In this document: piece after piece, positions 18,534 through 27,236 of the stretch
Numbering within the stretch: position 1 is the first letter of the stretch
How the letters are laid out: each line of letters opens with the position of its first letter
Source: JADHUC01 sp964617665
GTDB lineage: Bacteria; Planctomycetota; Planctomycetia; Pirellulales; Pirellulaceae
DNA: 41,093 nt
Assembly (NCBI GenBank): GCA_964617665.1
Contig: CAZUAH010000064.1
Coordinates: 1 to 41,093, forward strand
Reading direction: 5' to 3'
The notes under the pieces: model-generated
The model's input: only the letters and a program-made list of their open reading frames with translations
Databases searched by the model: none
What the model was told of the DNA's origin: nothing
Made by a program: the position numbers and the translations under genes

Positions 18534-18566
18534 GCAAAATGGCGTCTAGTTTGCGCAAAATGGCGT
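18534..18566 (+). promoter_or_regulatory. Tandem AraC/XylR-type operator, two direct repeats 21 bp apart
   Basis: GCAAAATGGCGT occurs at 18534-18545 and again at 18555-18566. The 21-bp period equals two helical turns, the classic arrangement of AraC-family half-sites (as in araI1-I2). It lies in the intergenic region between the broken XylR-type gene and the URO-D-type operon, about 150 bp before the latter's start. The repeats are seen directly; the binding protein is inferred. Confidence 0.6.
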
Positions 18567-18716
18567 TGCCACACGTGGTTTGGAGATCTACGATCAGGAG
18601 TGTTCCTGCCTCGTGCAACACCTCGCCAATAACAACATGGCGGGAACGGCACCCTGCCTATCGAGGAGTCGGTGATTCCTGACAGGCCGGAAACTCAACC
18701 GACGAGGAGAAGGCCG

Positions 18717-19856
18717 ATGCGAACCTGCCCACGCTATGAGCAGCGGAGCCTAGCGTCGGAAGCAACGCTGCGGGCGGCCTTCGAATTCCGCAACGAAACG
18801 GTGCCTTACTTGATCTACGACGCCGGCTACTGGCTTTTCGGCGATGTGAAGGAACACATCCCGCCCGACTATTGCGACGATGACCCGGCGAGCATGATCC
18901 GCTACCAGATGCAAGGGATCGAGTTGCACGCCGAGAACTACGACGATGCGTACATCCCATTCCTCATGCCGTGGTACGGGACCGGCGTGCTCGCGTCCGG
19001 GTTCGGCGTGCCGATCCTCTTTCAGGACCGCATGGACCCGGCCGTTGATCTGCCGCCGATCTCGCAGGTTGACCAACTCGAGGACTTAAAAGAGCCCGAT
19101 GCCGAAAAGGACGGCCTGATGCCCCGCGTACTGCAGACGATTCGCTCGATGCGGGCCACGACGGACTTGCCCGTGGGCGTCACCGATTGCCAGGGGCCGT
19201 TGACCACCGCGTTGCAGATCATCGGTTACGACAAGATGTGTTACTGGATGCACGACCACCCCGACAAGGTCCACGAGTTGATGCAAACGGTGACCGACGC
19301 CTTGATTGATTGGGTTCGCCTGCAAAAAGAACTGGCCGGGCAGAGCCTTGAAGATGACGCGTACGTGTTAGGGATCAAGATCCCGGGCGGGTTCGGCGGC
19401 GTGTGGATGTCGGACGATGATTGTGTGATTTTCGGCACCGATTTGTACAAAGAGTTTATCGTGCCGTACAACAGCCGGGTACTCAAAGCCTTCGGCGGCG
19501 GTTCGATCCACTATTGCGGCACTGCGACCCAGCACATCGACAATTACCTTGCGACCGACGGGCTCACCTCGATCCACAACCTCAATCTCGACAACCTCGA
19601 TGAGGCGGCGAAGATGCGGCATGCGCTGGCCGAGAAGGGCATCGTCTACATGACTGCCGATTTCAACGTCGATGACGAATACATCGACGACTACTATCGG
19701 GCACTGTTCGAGAAGATGGGTACTTCCGGTTTGATCGTCGCCGTATACATTGCCCCGGCCATCACGCTTTCGGGCGGAAAATACGCCGACTCGAACCGCG
19801 ACCGATTGGCGACGGGCAAGGCGATCGAACGGGCGATCCAGAAGTACAATCGCTGA
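18717..19856 (+). CDS. URO-D/MtaA-type methyltransferase family protein
   Basis: 379 residues from ATG 18717 (MRTCPRYEQRSLASEATLRA), chosen because GAGGAG lies 8-13 nt upstream; a longer frame starts at 18672. The fold pattern is that of the uroporphyrinogen decarboxylase superfamily: an N-terminal FEFRNETVPYLIYDAGYWLF, central TTDLPVGVTDCQGPLTTALQ, and a late GSIHYCGTATQHI with an H-x-C pair like the zinc ligands of corrinoid methyltransferases such as MtaA. True HemE substrate residues are not obvious, so a methyl transfer or demethylation role is more likely than haem synthesis. It is the first gene of the island operon and is followed 12 bp later by the beta-helix gene. Proteins of this family are common beside sugar-catabolic genes in planctomycetes. 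Confidence 0.8.
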   Translation: MRTCPRYEQRSLASEATLRAAFEFRNETVPYLIYDAGYWLFGDVKEHIPPDYCDDDPASMIRYQMQGIELHAENYDDAYIPFLMPWYGTGVLASGFGVPILFQDRMDPAVDLPPISQVDQLEDLKEPDAEKDGLMPRVLQTIRSMRATTDLPVGVTDCQGPLTTALQIIGYDKMCYWMHDHPDKVHELMQTVTDALIDWVRLQKELAGQSLEDDAYVLGIKIPGGFGGVWMSDDDCVIFGTDLYKEFIVPYNSRVLKAFGGGSIHYCGTATQHIDNYLATDGLTSIHNLNLDNLDEAAKMRHALAEKGIVYMTADFNVDDEYIDDYYRALFEKMGTSGLIVAVYIAPAITLSGGKYADSNRDRLATGKAIERAIQKYNR

Positions 19857-19868
19857 GGATGAACTACC

Positions 19869-22556
19869 ATGAAGACAAGCAGCTTCACCATCGTCTTACT
19901 GTTGGCCGCAGGCTTCGCGCAGGCCACGGAATATCACGTTGCCAAGGATGGACACGACGAAAACACCGGCTCCGAGAATGAACCGTTTCTGGCCATTCAG
20001 CGCGCGGCGGATCTCGCGCAGCCGGGCGATGTGATCACGGTCCATGAAGGCGTCTACCGCGAACGGGTCAATCCTCCGCGCGGAGGCGACTCCGACGACA
20101 AACGCATCACCTACCAGGCCGCGCACGGCGAGGAGGTCGTGATCAAAGGTTCGGAAGTCGTCAAAGGCTGGCAGAGGGTTCAGGGCGATGTCTGGAAAGT
20201 CGTACTGCCCAACAGCTTCTTTGGAGATTTCAATCCCTACAGCGACGTCATTGGCGGCGAGTGGTATAGAACTCCCAGGGATGGATTGGACCGTCACACC
20301 GGCGCGGTTTATCTCAACGGCGATTGGTTAGACGAAGCGCCCAGCCTGGAGCAAGTACTGCCGTCCCCGGGTTTGCCGGCCGCCCCGAAAGACGAGGTCT
20401 TGGGTGGTAGGATTGCCAATTATGCTGGCAAAGCCATAGCCGGAACGGAAGAGGACACACTCTACCAGACCTGCAGGTACAATCTGGGTGGCTACCGTCT
20501 GGCCGTGCCCAATGGAACCTACCGCGTTACCCTGAAGTTCTGCGAACCGCATTTTGACTCACGGGCCGAGCGGGTATTTGACGTCAAACTCCAGGGCAAA
20601 ACAGTGCTCAGCGAGTTTGACATTCTGGCGGAGGTAGGCACGTTTGCAGCGCATGACGAAGACTTCAACGGTGTTGAAGTTACAGACGGCCAGTTGATGA
20701 TCCATATCATTGACCGCGTGTCGCTGGCCTGCATTTCCGGGATCGTGGTTGAAAATGGAGGATTCAGCAAGAGAATCAACTGTGGCGGCCCTGAATGGAG
20801 TGGTTATCAATCGGACCCTCCGTCAAGCGGCAGCGGCGGCCCTTTCGCGGATGGTCGACCGCTTTGGAAGGCTGATGTAGACGAAGAGAACACCACGATC
20901 TGGGCGCAATTTGACGATGTTGATCCGAATAAGGAACTGGTCGAGATCAACGTGCGTCAATCACTCTTCTATCCAGATAAACCTGGACGCGACTACATCA
21001 CCGTTCGCGGCTTCACGATGCGCCATGCGGCAACTCCCTGGTCCGGAGCGATGTCCGAACAGATCGGCCTGATAGGCACGCACTGGAGTAAGGGCTGGAT
21101 CATCGAGAACAATGTGCTCAGTCATTCGATAAATACCGGCGTCACGCTGGGACGCTACGATCTTGAGGGCAAACACGACGTCCCCTTGCCGCCGGCGACT
21201 GCCCCAGGATTTGTCAGATCGTGCGAGCTGGCGCTGGAGAACGGATGGTCCGTAGAGAAAATCGGCAGCCACGTTGTTCGCAACAACCATATCTCGCATT
21301 GTGAGAAGAACGGGATTCACGGCAGCCTGGGCGGGATCTTCAGCACCATTGAAGGCAACACCATTTGCGACATCGCCATGCGGGGGTGGATCGGCGGGCC
21401 CGACGTGGCCGGACTCAAGCTGCTGGGATCGAATGACACGGTCATTCGCAACAATCACATCCACCGCTGCGGCGCCGTGGGAGGGATCTGGCTGGATTGG
21501 ATGGCCCAGGGCACGCGTGTAACCGGAAATCTCTTGCATGACAACAGCAAAGACTTGTTCATGGAGGTCGACCATGGACCATACCTGATCGACAACAACC
21601 TGTTCTTGTCCGGCAAAGCGATAGGCGACTGGTCGCAAGGATCCGCCTACGTACACAATCTGTTCACAGGGACGATCTCTTCCAAACCACAAGAGCGGGA
21701 GACGCCCTACTTCAAGCCTCATACGGTTGAGGACATGGAGCTTTCCGACATCCAGCACAAAGACGCACGCTACTATAACAACCTCTTTGTCGGAGAGTGT
21801 CGTCCACCCGCGGGCGACACCGCCGCAAATCTCCAGAGTGCCGGCAACGCGTACCTTGCAGGTTCCGGTGTTGAAGTTGAAGAGAAAGCGGATGGCGTGT
21901 GGCTACGATTCTCCCGGAATGCCGCTGGCGCAACAGGAAACCGTCCCCTCGTAACCACTGAACTGCTGGGCAGGGCAGAGATACCGGGCGCCCCGTTCGA
22001 GCGGCCTGATGGCACGCCCTATCGGATCGACACCGATTACTTCGGCGAGAAGCGTTCCGCGGGCAACCCGGCGCCCGGCCCCTTTCGGTCGTCGGGCGCG
22101 AAGCAAATACGCCTGAAGGTCTGGCCCAAAAAGTCACCTGAGAACGACAGGCAGAACGAAGCCTCGCGCGGCGACGCTACATTCCTCACATCAAATCGCG
22201 AGGCCCGTCGCTGGGTCGTTGAACGAACCCACTCTTGGTCAAACCGTTTTCGCAGGCTCCTCATCCGCTGGGAAAAGAAGGCAGAGAACTACCTCGCCTT
22301 CTTGCCTTTCTCCTTCGTATGGTCCACAGTCAACACCGCCGGGGGTATTCGGATAGGCTCTAAGCCAGCAGGTTGCGGCCATGGACCGGTGGCCCCCGCG
22401 TTTGCTTGCAAGGATCACGAGGCAAGCGTCCGCTTCTTCGTGCGGATGCGATGTGCGCCGTTGTTTGTGACCAAGAGTATCAGTAACCACCACGCCGTAG
22501 AGATCCATGGGCTAGATGTCTTCGCCGGATGCGGAGTCCTTCTGGAGAAGGCCTGA
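19869..22556 (+). CDS. Secreted malectin/right-handed beta-helix protein, 3' end fused to IS5-type remnant
   Basis: 895 residues as read. A signal peptide (about 1-19, MKTSSFTIVLLLAAGFAQA) leads to a DUF1565-like start (YHVAKDGHDENTGS, then GDVITVHEGVYRERV). A malectin-like domain (about 180-310, YQTCRYNLGGYRLAVPNGTY) is inserted. The beta-helix core (about 375-660) has repeated N-N-x-I/L turns (IIENNVLSHS, VVRNNHISHC, VIRNNHIHRC). It should bind or cleave a polysaccharide outside the cytoplasm. The native protein probably ends near residue 760. From about 22172 on, the DNA is the C-terminal end of an IS5-type transposase (RRWVVERTHSWSNRFRRLL), so the last 130 residues are not native. Confidence 0.85.
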   Translation: MKTSSFTIVLLLAAGFAQATEYHVAKDGHDENTGSENEPFLAIQRAADLAQPGDVITVHEGVYRERVNPPRGGDSDDKRITYQAAHGEEVVIKGSEVVKGWQRVQGDVWKVVLPNSFFGDFNPYSDVIGGEWYRTPRDGLDRHTGAVYLNGDWLDEAPSLEQVLPSPGLPAAPKDEVLGGRIANYAGKAIAGTEEDTLYQTCRYNLGGYRLAVPNGTYRVTLKFCEPHFDSRAERVFDVKLQGKTVLSEFDILAEVGTFAAHDEDFNGVEVTDGQLMIHIIDRVSLACISGIVVENGGFSKRINCGGPEWSGYQSDPPSSGSGGPFADGRPLWKADVDEENTTIWAQFDDVDPNKELVEINVRQSLFYPDKPGRDYITVRGFTMRHAATPWSGAMSEQIGLIGTHWSKGWIIENNVLSHSINTGVTLGRYDLEGKHDVPLPPATAPGFVRSCELALENGWSVEKIGSHVVRNNHISHCEKNGIHGSLGGIFSTIEGNTICDIAMRGWIGGPDVAGLKLLGSNDTVIRNNHIHRCGAVGGIWLDWMAQGTRVTGNLLHDNSKDLFMEVDHGPYLIDNNLFLSGKAIGDWSQGSAYVHNLFTGTISSKPQERETPYFKPHTVEDMELSDIQHKDARYYNNLFVGECRPPAGDTAANLQSAGNAYLAGSGVEVEEKADGVWLRFSRNAAGATGNRPLVTTELLGRAEIPGAPFERPDGTPYRIDTDYFGEKRSAGNPAPGPFRSSGAKQIRLKVWPKKSPENDRQNEASRGDATFLTSNREARRWVVERTHSWSNRFRRLLIRWEKKAENYLAFLPFSFVWSTVNTAGGIRIGSKPAGCGHGPVAPAFACKDHEASVRFFVRMRCAPLFVTKSISNHHAVEIHGLDVFAGCGVLLEKA
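22172..22350 (+). mobile_element. IS5-type transposase remnant fused to the beta-helix gene
   Basis: In one frame 22172-22201 gives RRYIPHIKSR. In the next frame the sequence continues EARRWVVERTHSW, SNRFRRLLIRWEKKAENYLA and FLPFSF. Both are hallmark segments of the C-terminus of IS5/IS1182-like DDE transposases, split by a frameshift at about 22200. The N-terminal two thirds and left end are gone, so the element is dead. Confidence 0.82.
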
Positions 22557-22645
22557 GCAGACTGGCCTACGGCGCCCGGATGTAGCTCCTCCTTGCCCTT
22601 CACCGTTCGGCCCTTCCCGTCGTCGGTGGTGTCTCATCATGCTTC

Positions 22646-22674
22646 TTGACAGACCCGAGAGGATCGCTTACTAT
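22646..22674 (+). promoter_or_regulatory. Sigma-70 promoter of the triheme protein-iclR operon
   Basis: A perfect -35 TTGACA (22646-22651), a 17-bp spacer and a -10 TACTAT (22669-22674) lie 41 bp before the start codon. The -10 is embedded in the inverted repeat at 22668-22698. Confidence 0.7.
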
Positions 22675-22698
22675 ATGAAACAGTGTTTCCAATAGTAA
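22668..22698. promoter_or_regulatory. 31-bp inverted repeat, candidate IclR-family operator
   Basis: The arms pair 13 of 15 positions around a central G at 22683: outer TTACTAT pairs with ATAGTAA and inner GAAACA with TGTTTC, with two mismatches between. It covers the -10 and the expected start site, which suits repression. The inner GAAAC...GTTTC resembles sites of IclR-family repressors such as KdgR, and an IclR gene is second in the same operon. Confidence 0.65.
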
Positions 22699-22714
22699 AC
22701 AGGGAGCGGCAACG

Positions 22715-25700
22715 ATGTTCATTCGATTGTTCGTGATTATTTCACTGGCGACAGCAACGGTACCTGTGACCGTTCGGGCGATGAAACCAGAGAACCTGGC
22801 CCGAAAGGCAAAGGTCACAGCAACTTCCGAGTTCAGCGCAGGTTACGCTGCGAAATTCGTTGCGGACGGGTTTATCACCGAGGCGGGTAGACGCAACGGT
22901 GAGGGCAAAGAATGGGCGGTGCAGGGAAAGACGCACAAGAACGGGGCGGAGCTTACGATGGAGTGGGGCGCCTCCGTTGGGATCGCTGAAATAGTCTATT
23001 ACGGAAGGACGTGTTTTGCGGTCGAGGCATGGAAAGACTGCGAGGTCTACTTTGACGATGCGAACAAGCCTGCGATCAGAGCAAGTTTCAAGCCGGGGCA
23101 CGGCCCCCAGAGAATCACTCTGGAGCAGACCGCCAGGGCGACAAAGATGAGGTTGAAGTTCATAGGGTCTCACATGTGCCAGAATCCCGGCGCAGCGGAG
23201 ATTGAAGTCTATTCGACCCCGCCGGCCGAGAAGGCTCTGGGCGTGTTCACAGCCATGAAGCCTATGAAGGGTGCTATCCGCGGCGGACGCACCGCTCCTG
23301 CTCGTGTCCCGGGCATGGAAGAAACACCCGAGCTGGCGGAGAAGCTCTACGCAGGCAAGCTTGGTTTCAACCAGATGCTCCTCGTACATCGTCACGCGTA
23401 CCAGATCAGCCATGTGTATGTCTACCACGTGGAGTCTTTCCGGCCCGGCGGCGGCATCTACATCTTCACGCCGGGCAAGGATGGGGGCACGAAAGAGAAT
23501 ATCTTTGACGCGGGCGAAGGCGAGGTAATGGATTGCGCCCTCTCCTATGACGGCGAGGAGATCGTGTTCAGCTACAAGAAGAAACCAACAGACTTCGAGA
23601 AAAGGTGTCAGGGGAAAGTGGGGCGTGAGCACCTGAATCATATGGTTGTGGATGGTGAAGCAAAGTACCAGGTTTATCGGATGAGTCTGGTTGACCGAAA
23701 GCCCATCTTGCTGACGGACCATTTTTCCAACAACTTCAATCCTTGCTGGCTGCCGGACGGGAGGATTGCATTCCTGTCGGACCGCAAGCTCTCGTTCGCC
23801 TACTGCTTCACCAGCTCATCGCCGTTGCTCTATCGCATGGACCGGGACGGGTCCAACGTGTTCAAGATGTCACATGGCTATCTGAACGACTTCACGCCCG
23901 GTGTTTTGAATGACGGGCGAGTCATTTACAGTCGCTGGGAATACGTGGACCGCCCGGCTTGCCCGATCCAGAGCCTCTGGACACTCAGGCCGGACGGCAC
24001 GAAGTCCGAAGGGTTCTTCGGCAACCGTGTGCTGGAGCCGGGCACATTCATGGAAGCGCGTTCCATTGGCGACACGCGCAAGGTGCTCTGCGTCATGACC
24101 GGACACAATGGGTGTTGTCGCGGTGCGCTAGGCGTCATTAATCCTTCGTTTGGCTCGAACGCACAGGAAGGAATAGAGAACATCACCCCGGAGATCCACG
24201 TTCCGCCGGTCACGGGGAATCCGGGACTGAAGGGAAACGCACTAGTAAACAAAGGTCCCTACGAGAACCCGTTCCCGATCGACGAGAAGTACTTCCTTGT
24301 TTCAAGAATGGGAACAGTCATCCTGCGCGATTACGACAGAACGGAGATGACGGTAGTGGCAAGACCCCAGGACGGAATGGGCTTCTTCTCTCCGATCCCG
24401 ATCCGCAAGGTCCAGGCCCCACCCGTACTGCGTTCCACGTTGCCCACGAGCCCGCAGGAGCCATGGGGTACGGTCGTAATGACGGACGTCTATAACGGGC
24501 TGGAGCCGGACGTTGATCGCGGTGAGATCGTACAGATTGCCGTCGTCGAAGAGGTGGAAAAGGGCGACTTCGCGCCTCACAAGGGCGTATACGGACATCA
24601 GTTCCCCCTTGTTTCCTGCGGCGCAACCTATGCGGCCAAGAAGATATGGGGATACGCGAGGGTGGAGGAGGACGGATCCGCCCATTTTGAGGTGCCCTCG
24701 GAAGTCCCGATATACTTCCTGGCGCTGGACAAGGAAGGCCGGGCCGTGCAGAGGATGCGCTCCCTTACGCATTTCCAGCGCGGCGAGCGGCAGAGCTGCG
24801 TGGGTTGCCATTCCGACCGCAACTACGCCGTCTCGCCCATGGGCATCGAGCAGACCATCGCGTCTCTGCGGGAACCGGAAGAACTTGTGGCGCCGGAATG
24901 GGGCCGAAGGAAGTTCGACTACTCATCCATCGTCCAGCCGGTATGGGACAAGCATTGCATCAAGTGTCACAACGCACGCGAACAGCCAAAGGGCATTGAC
25001 CTCACGGGCGACAAGACAGATTTCTGGAATGTCTCCTACGAGTACCTCGCCAGGAAAGGAACCCATGGCGAGAGCGACCCATTCGTGCACCGTGTGAGCA
25101 GCCTGGCGGCAGTTGGAAGGAATCCCTACGTCAAATGGATCTCGAGCATCAACGGCGCGGGGGAGAATATCTTGATGATCAAGCCTCGCACCTGGGGGGC
25201 CTATCCCAGCAAACTGACGGAGATCCTCCTCACCGGCCATCCGGACGAAGAAGGCAAGAAGCGTTTCACAATGGATGCGACATCCATGCGCCGCGCATTC
25301 GCCTGGATGGACGTGAACGTCCCGTACTACAGGGATTCCAGGACCAACCATCCGGACACTCCGGGCAGCCGGATGATGCGGCCGGCGAACCTGGACAAGG
25401 TTCTCGATGACGTCCGTAAAAGGCGCTGCGCGGAATGTCATGAGAAGATCCCGCGCAGGTTCTACACGCGGATCACGAATGTCGAGGAGAACCAGTTCCT
25501 CTCGGCATCGCTCATTGAAAAAGCCGGCGGATCGGGCGCGTGTGAGGGAGCCGTGTTCCAGTCCAAGGATGACCCGGACTACCAGGCAATCCTGAAGACT
25601 TTTGAGCCCATTACGCAGTTGATGAAGGAACGCCCGCGCATTGACTTCCCCGACGCCGAGTATGTCCCGCACGAGAACGCACATCCCCCGATCGCATCCA

Positions 25701-25717
25701 CGACTTCTGCAAAATGA
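22715..25717 (+). CDS. Secreted discoidin plus hydrazine-synthase-alpha-like triheme protein
   Basis: 1000 residues. Signal peptide about 1-21. Residues about 28-170 resemble an F5/8 type C (discoidin) domain (ATSEFSAGYAAKFVADG). A beta-propeller-like middle (about 215-690) contains TolB/WD-like blades (FNPCWLPDGRIAFLSDRK, YRMDRDGSNVF) and matches the middle domain shared with the hydrazine synthase alpha subunit. Three haem c sites follow: C695VGCH, C748IKCH and C905AECH. Full hydrazine synthase partners are absent, so anammox chemistry is not implied; planctomycetes have many such paralogues of unknown use, often near sulfatases. GGGAG lies about 10 nt before the start. It shares an operon with the IclR gene 33 bp downstream. 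Confidence 0.82.
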   Translation: MFIRLFVIISLATATVPVTVRAMKPENLARKAKVTATSEFSAGYAAKFVADGFITEAGRRNGEGKEWAVQGKTHKNGAELTMEWGASVGIAEIVYYGRTCFAVEAWKDCEVYFDDANKPAIRASFKPGHGPQRITLEQTARATKMRLKFIGSHMCQNPGAAEIEVYSTPPAEKALGVFTAMKPMKGAIRGGRTAPARVPGMEETPELAEKLYAGKLGFNQMLLVHRHAYQISHVYVYHVESFRPGGGIYIFTPGKDGGTKENIFDAGEGEVMDCALSYDGEEIVFSYKKKPTDFEKRCQGKVGREHLNHMVVDGEAKYQVYRMSLVDRKPILLTDHFSNNFNPCWLPDGRIAFLSDRKLSFAYCFTSSSPLLYRMDRDGSNVFKMSHGYLNDFTPGVLNDGRVIYSRWEYVDRPACPIQSLWTLRPDGTKSEGFFGNRVLEPGTFMEARSIGDTRKVLCVMTGHNGCCRGALGVINPSFGSNAQEGIENITPEIHVPPVTGNPGLKGNALVNKGPYENPFPIDEKYFLVSRMGTVILRDYDRTEMTVVARPQDGMGFFSPIPIRKVQAPPVLRSTLPTSPQEPWGTVVMTDVYNGLEPDVDRGEIVQIAVVEEVEKGDFAPHKGVYGHQFPLVSCGATYAAKKIWGYARVEEDGSAHFEVPSEVPIYFLALDKEGRAVQRMRSLTHFQRGERQSCVGCHSDRNYAVSPMGIEQTIASLREPEELVAPEWGRRKFDYSSIVQPVWDKHCIKCHNAREQPKGIDLTGDKTDFWNVSYEYLARKGTHGESDPFVHRVSSLAAVGRNPYVKWISSINGAGENILMIKPRTWGAYPSKLTEILLTGHPDEEGKKRFTMDATSMRRAFAWMDVNVPYYRDSRTNHPDTPGSRMMRPANLDKVLDDVRKRRCAECHEKIPRRFYTRITNVEENQFLSASLIEKAGGSGACEGAVFQSKDDPDYQAILKTFEPITQLMKERPRIDFPDAEYVPHENAHPPIASTTSAK

Positions 25718-25750
25718 TATCCATCGGAAGGATCTAGCTGGCGCAACGGA

Positions 25751-26524
25751 ATGAACAACCGCTACGACATACCGAACCTTGTGAAGGCGATGCGCATACT
25801 CGAGCACCTCGCCGGGCACCCCGATGGCAGGACACTTCGGGAGTTGGTAGAGGATCTTGGTATACCCAGGACAGGTATCTACCGGATCACCACGACGCTC
25901 ACCAACCTTGATTACCTTGTGGCGGACCGCAATACGGGAAAATTCCAGCTAACACGGAAGTTGCTCGCACTCGGGAATTCGGCCGTGTGTTCCGAGAACA
26001 TTCTCGAACTCGCTCTGGACGAAATGTACAACCTTCGTGACGAGTGCACGGAAACCGTTCAGCTCAACACCATTGTTGGACACCACGGAGTGATCCTCGA
26101 GTTCATACCGGCGCTCCACCCTATAAGGCTCATGATTGATCCGGGAACACGTTTCGAGCTGCACGCGGCCGCCCCGGGAAAGGTGCTCCTGGCGTACCTG
26201 CCGGAAACCGAGCGTAACGAGATCATGAAGCAAATGCCCTTCACGAAATACCAGAAGAACACTATTTCGAGCAAGACCAAGTTCCTCAAGGAACTTGATA
26301 CAGTGCGCGAGTGCGGCTACGGACTCGACCGCGGTGAAAGCGCCATCGCGGGCCTACTGTGTGTCAGTGCTCCAATATTCGACCGGAGGAACTATCCTGT
26401 TGCGGCGATCACCGTGACAGCTCCAGCATTGCGAGTTTCGGAGAGCGACTTCCCCCGCCTTGTTGAGGTGGTTGTTCCTCACGCGCAACGGATCTCGAAA
26501 CGCCTGGGGCACGGGTTGATCTGA
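25751..26524 (+). CDS. IclR-family transcriptional regulator
   Basis: 257 residues, the usual family length. A winged helix-turn-helix occupies about 8-70 (VKAMRILEHLAGHPDGRTL, LVEDLGIPRTGIYRITTTL). The effector domain follows, with LHAAAPGKVLLAYLPETER, GYGLDRGESAIAGLLCVSAP and AAITVTAP typical of IclR proteins. It lies 33 bp after the triheme gene and probably represses its own operon through the inverted repeat at 22668-22698, responding to a small acid or sugar derivative. The effector is unknown. Confidence 0.92.
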   Translation: MNNRYDIPNLVKAMRILEHLAGHPDGRTLRELVEDLGIPRTGIYRITTTLTNLDYLVADRNTGKFQLTRKLLALGNSAVCSENILELALDEMYNLRDECTETVQLNTIVGHHGVILEFIPALHPIRLMIDPGTRFELHAAAPGKVLLAYLPETERNEIMKQMPFTKYQKNTISSKTKFLKELDTVRECGYGLDRGESAIAGLLCVSAPIFDRRNYPVAAITVTAPALRVSESDFPRLVEVVVPHAQRISKRLGHGLI

Positions 26525-26572
26525 TCTTTGGCTAAGGCTTGGGCATGGCCGGGCTTCCATTGAAGCCCGAAC

Positions 26573-27208
26573 ATGGGAAAGGTCAAGATGGGCTCGCCGC
26601 ATGTGGTCGACTTCGACCGCAACATGGAGCACTCGGTGGACGGCAAGATGTATCTGACCGGCCACGGAGCGACACGCCCGGAGGCTGCGTGCAGTTGGAT
26701 CTCCGGTGACCAGGTCTATTTGTCCCGGGTGACGCCGACACCGGAAAACGTCAACGACATCAGCGGGTACGAGTTCTTCGCCGGTCACGACGACGAAGGC
26801 CAGCCGGTCTGGACGAGCGATTTTGCAGAAATCCGGCCGCTCTTGGAGTGGAACGACCGGCTCGGCTGTGTAACGATGACTTACGGCGCGGCATTGAAAA
26901 AGTACCTGATGTGCGTGACCGACGGCGGCGAGAGCACGTTCGACACGATGATCGTGGAAGCGGACCGGATCACGGGCCCCTGGCGAATGGCGGCCTTCCT
27001 CGATAAGTTCGGCCAGCAAGCCTACTTCGTGAACATCCCCTCGAAGTTCATCGCAGCGGACGGCCGGACCTTCTGGCTCTGCTTCGCCTCCAACTGGCAC
27101 TGCAAACTCCCGCCCCGTCCGCCCGGAGCGCGCTACGGGATGTGCCTGTACAAGGCCCGGTTGCTACGGCCGGGTGAACGTGTCGAGGAGAAACCGCTTC
27201 TGCAATAG
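26573..27208 (+). CDS. C-terminal part of a beta-propeller glycosidase-like protein, probably 5'-truncated
   Basis: 211 residues. The sequence (FDRNMEHSVDGKMYLTGHG, ACSWISGDQVYLSRVTP, ESTFDTMIVEADRITGPWRM) looks like the second half of five-bladed propeller proteins of the DUF4185/glycosyl hydrolase 43-68 type, which are normally about 400 residues with a signal peptide. Here there is no signal peptide and the first blades are missing, so the gene is either a fragment created by deletion just after iclR or a start misread. The 48 bp before it show no strong ribosome site. Its end overlaps nothing, and the sulfatase begins 28 bp later. Confidence 0.6.
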   Translation: MGKVKMGSPHVVDFDRNMEHSVDGKMYLTGHGATRPEAACSWISGDQVYLSRVTPTPENVNDISGYEFFAGHDDEGQPVWTSDFAEIRPLLEWNDRLGCVTMTYGAALKKYLMCVTDGGESTFDTMIVEADRITGPWRMAAFLDKFGQQAYFVNIPSKFIAADGRTFWLCFASNWHCKLPPRPPGARYGMCLYKARLLRPGERVEEKPLLQ

Positions 27209-27236
27209 CCGAGTCTACAAACGGAGAACAACGACC

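Noticed and set aside
20961..21758. 265-residue minus-strand frame
   Set aside because: Antisense of the beta-helix repeats.
18155..22381. 15-bp near-repeat (14/15) AGCAGGTTGCCGCCA at 18155-18169 and 22367-22381
   Set aside because: It lies at the broken end of the XylR fragment and just after the IS5 remnant, so it could be an IS end, but one short imperfect match without target duplications can be chance.
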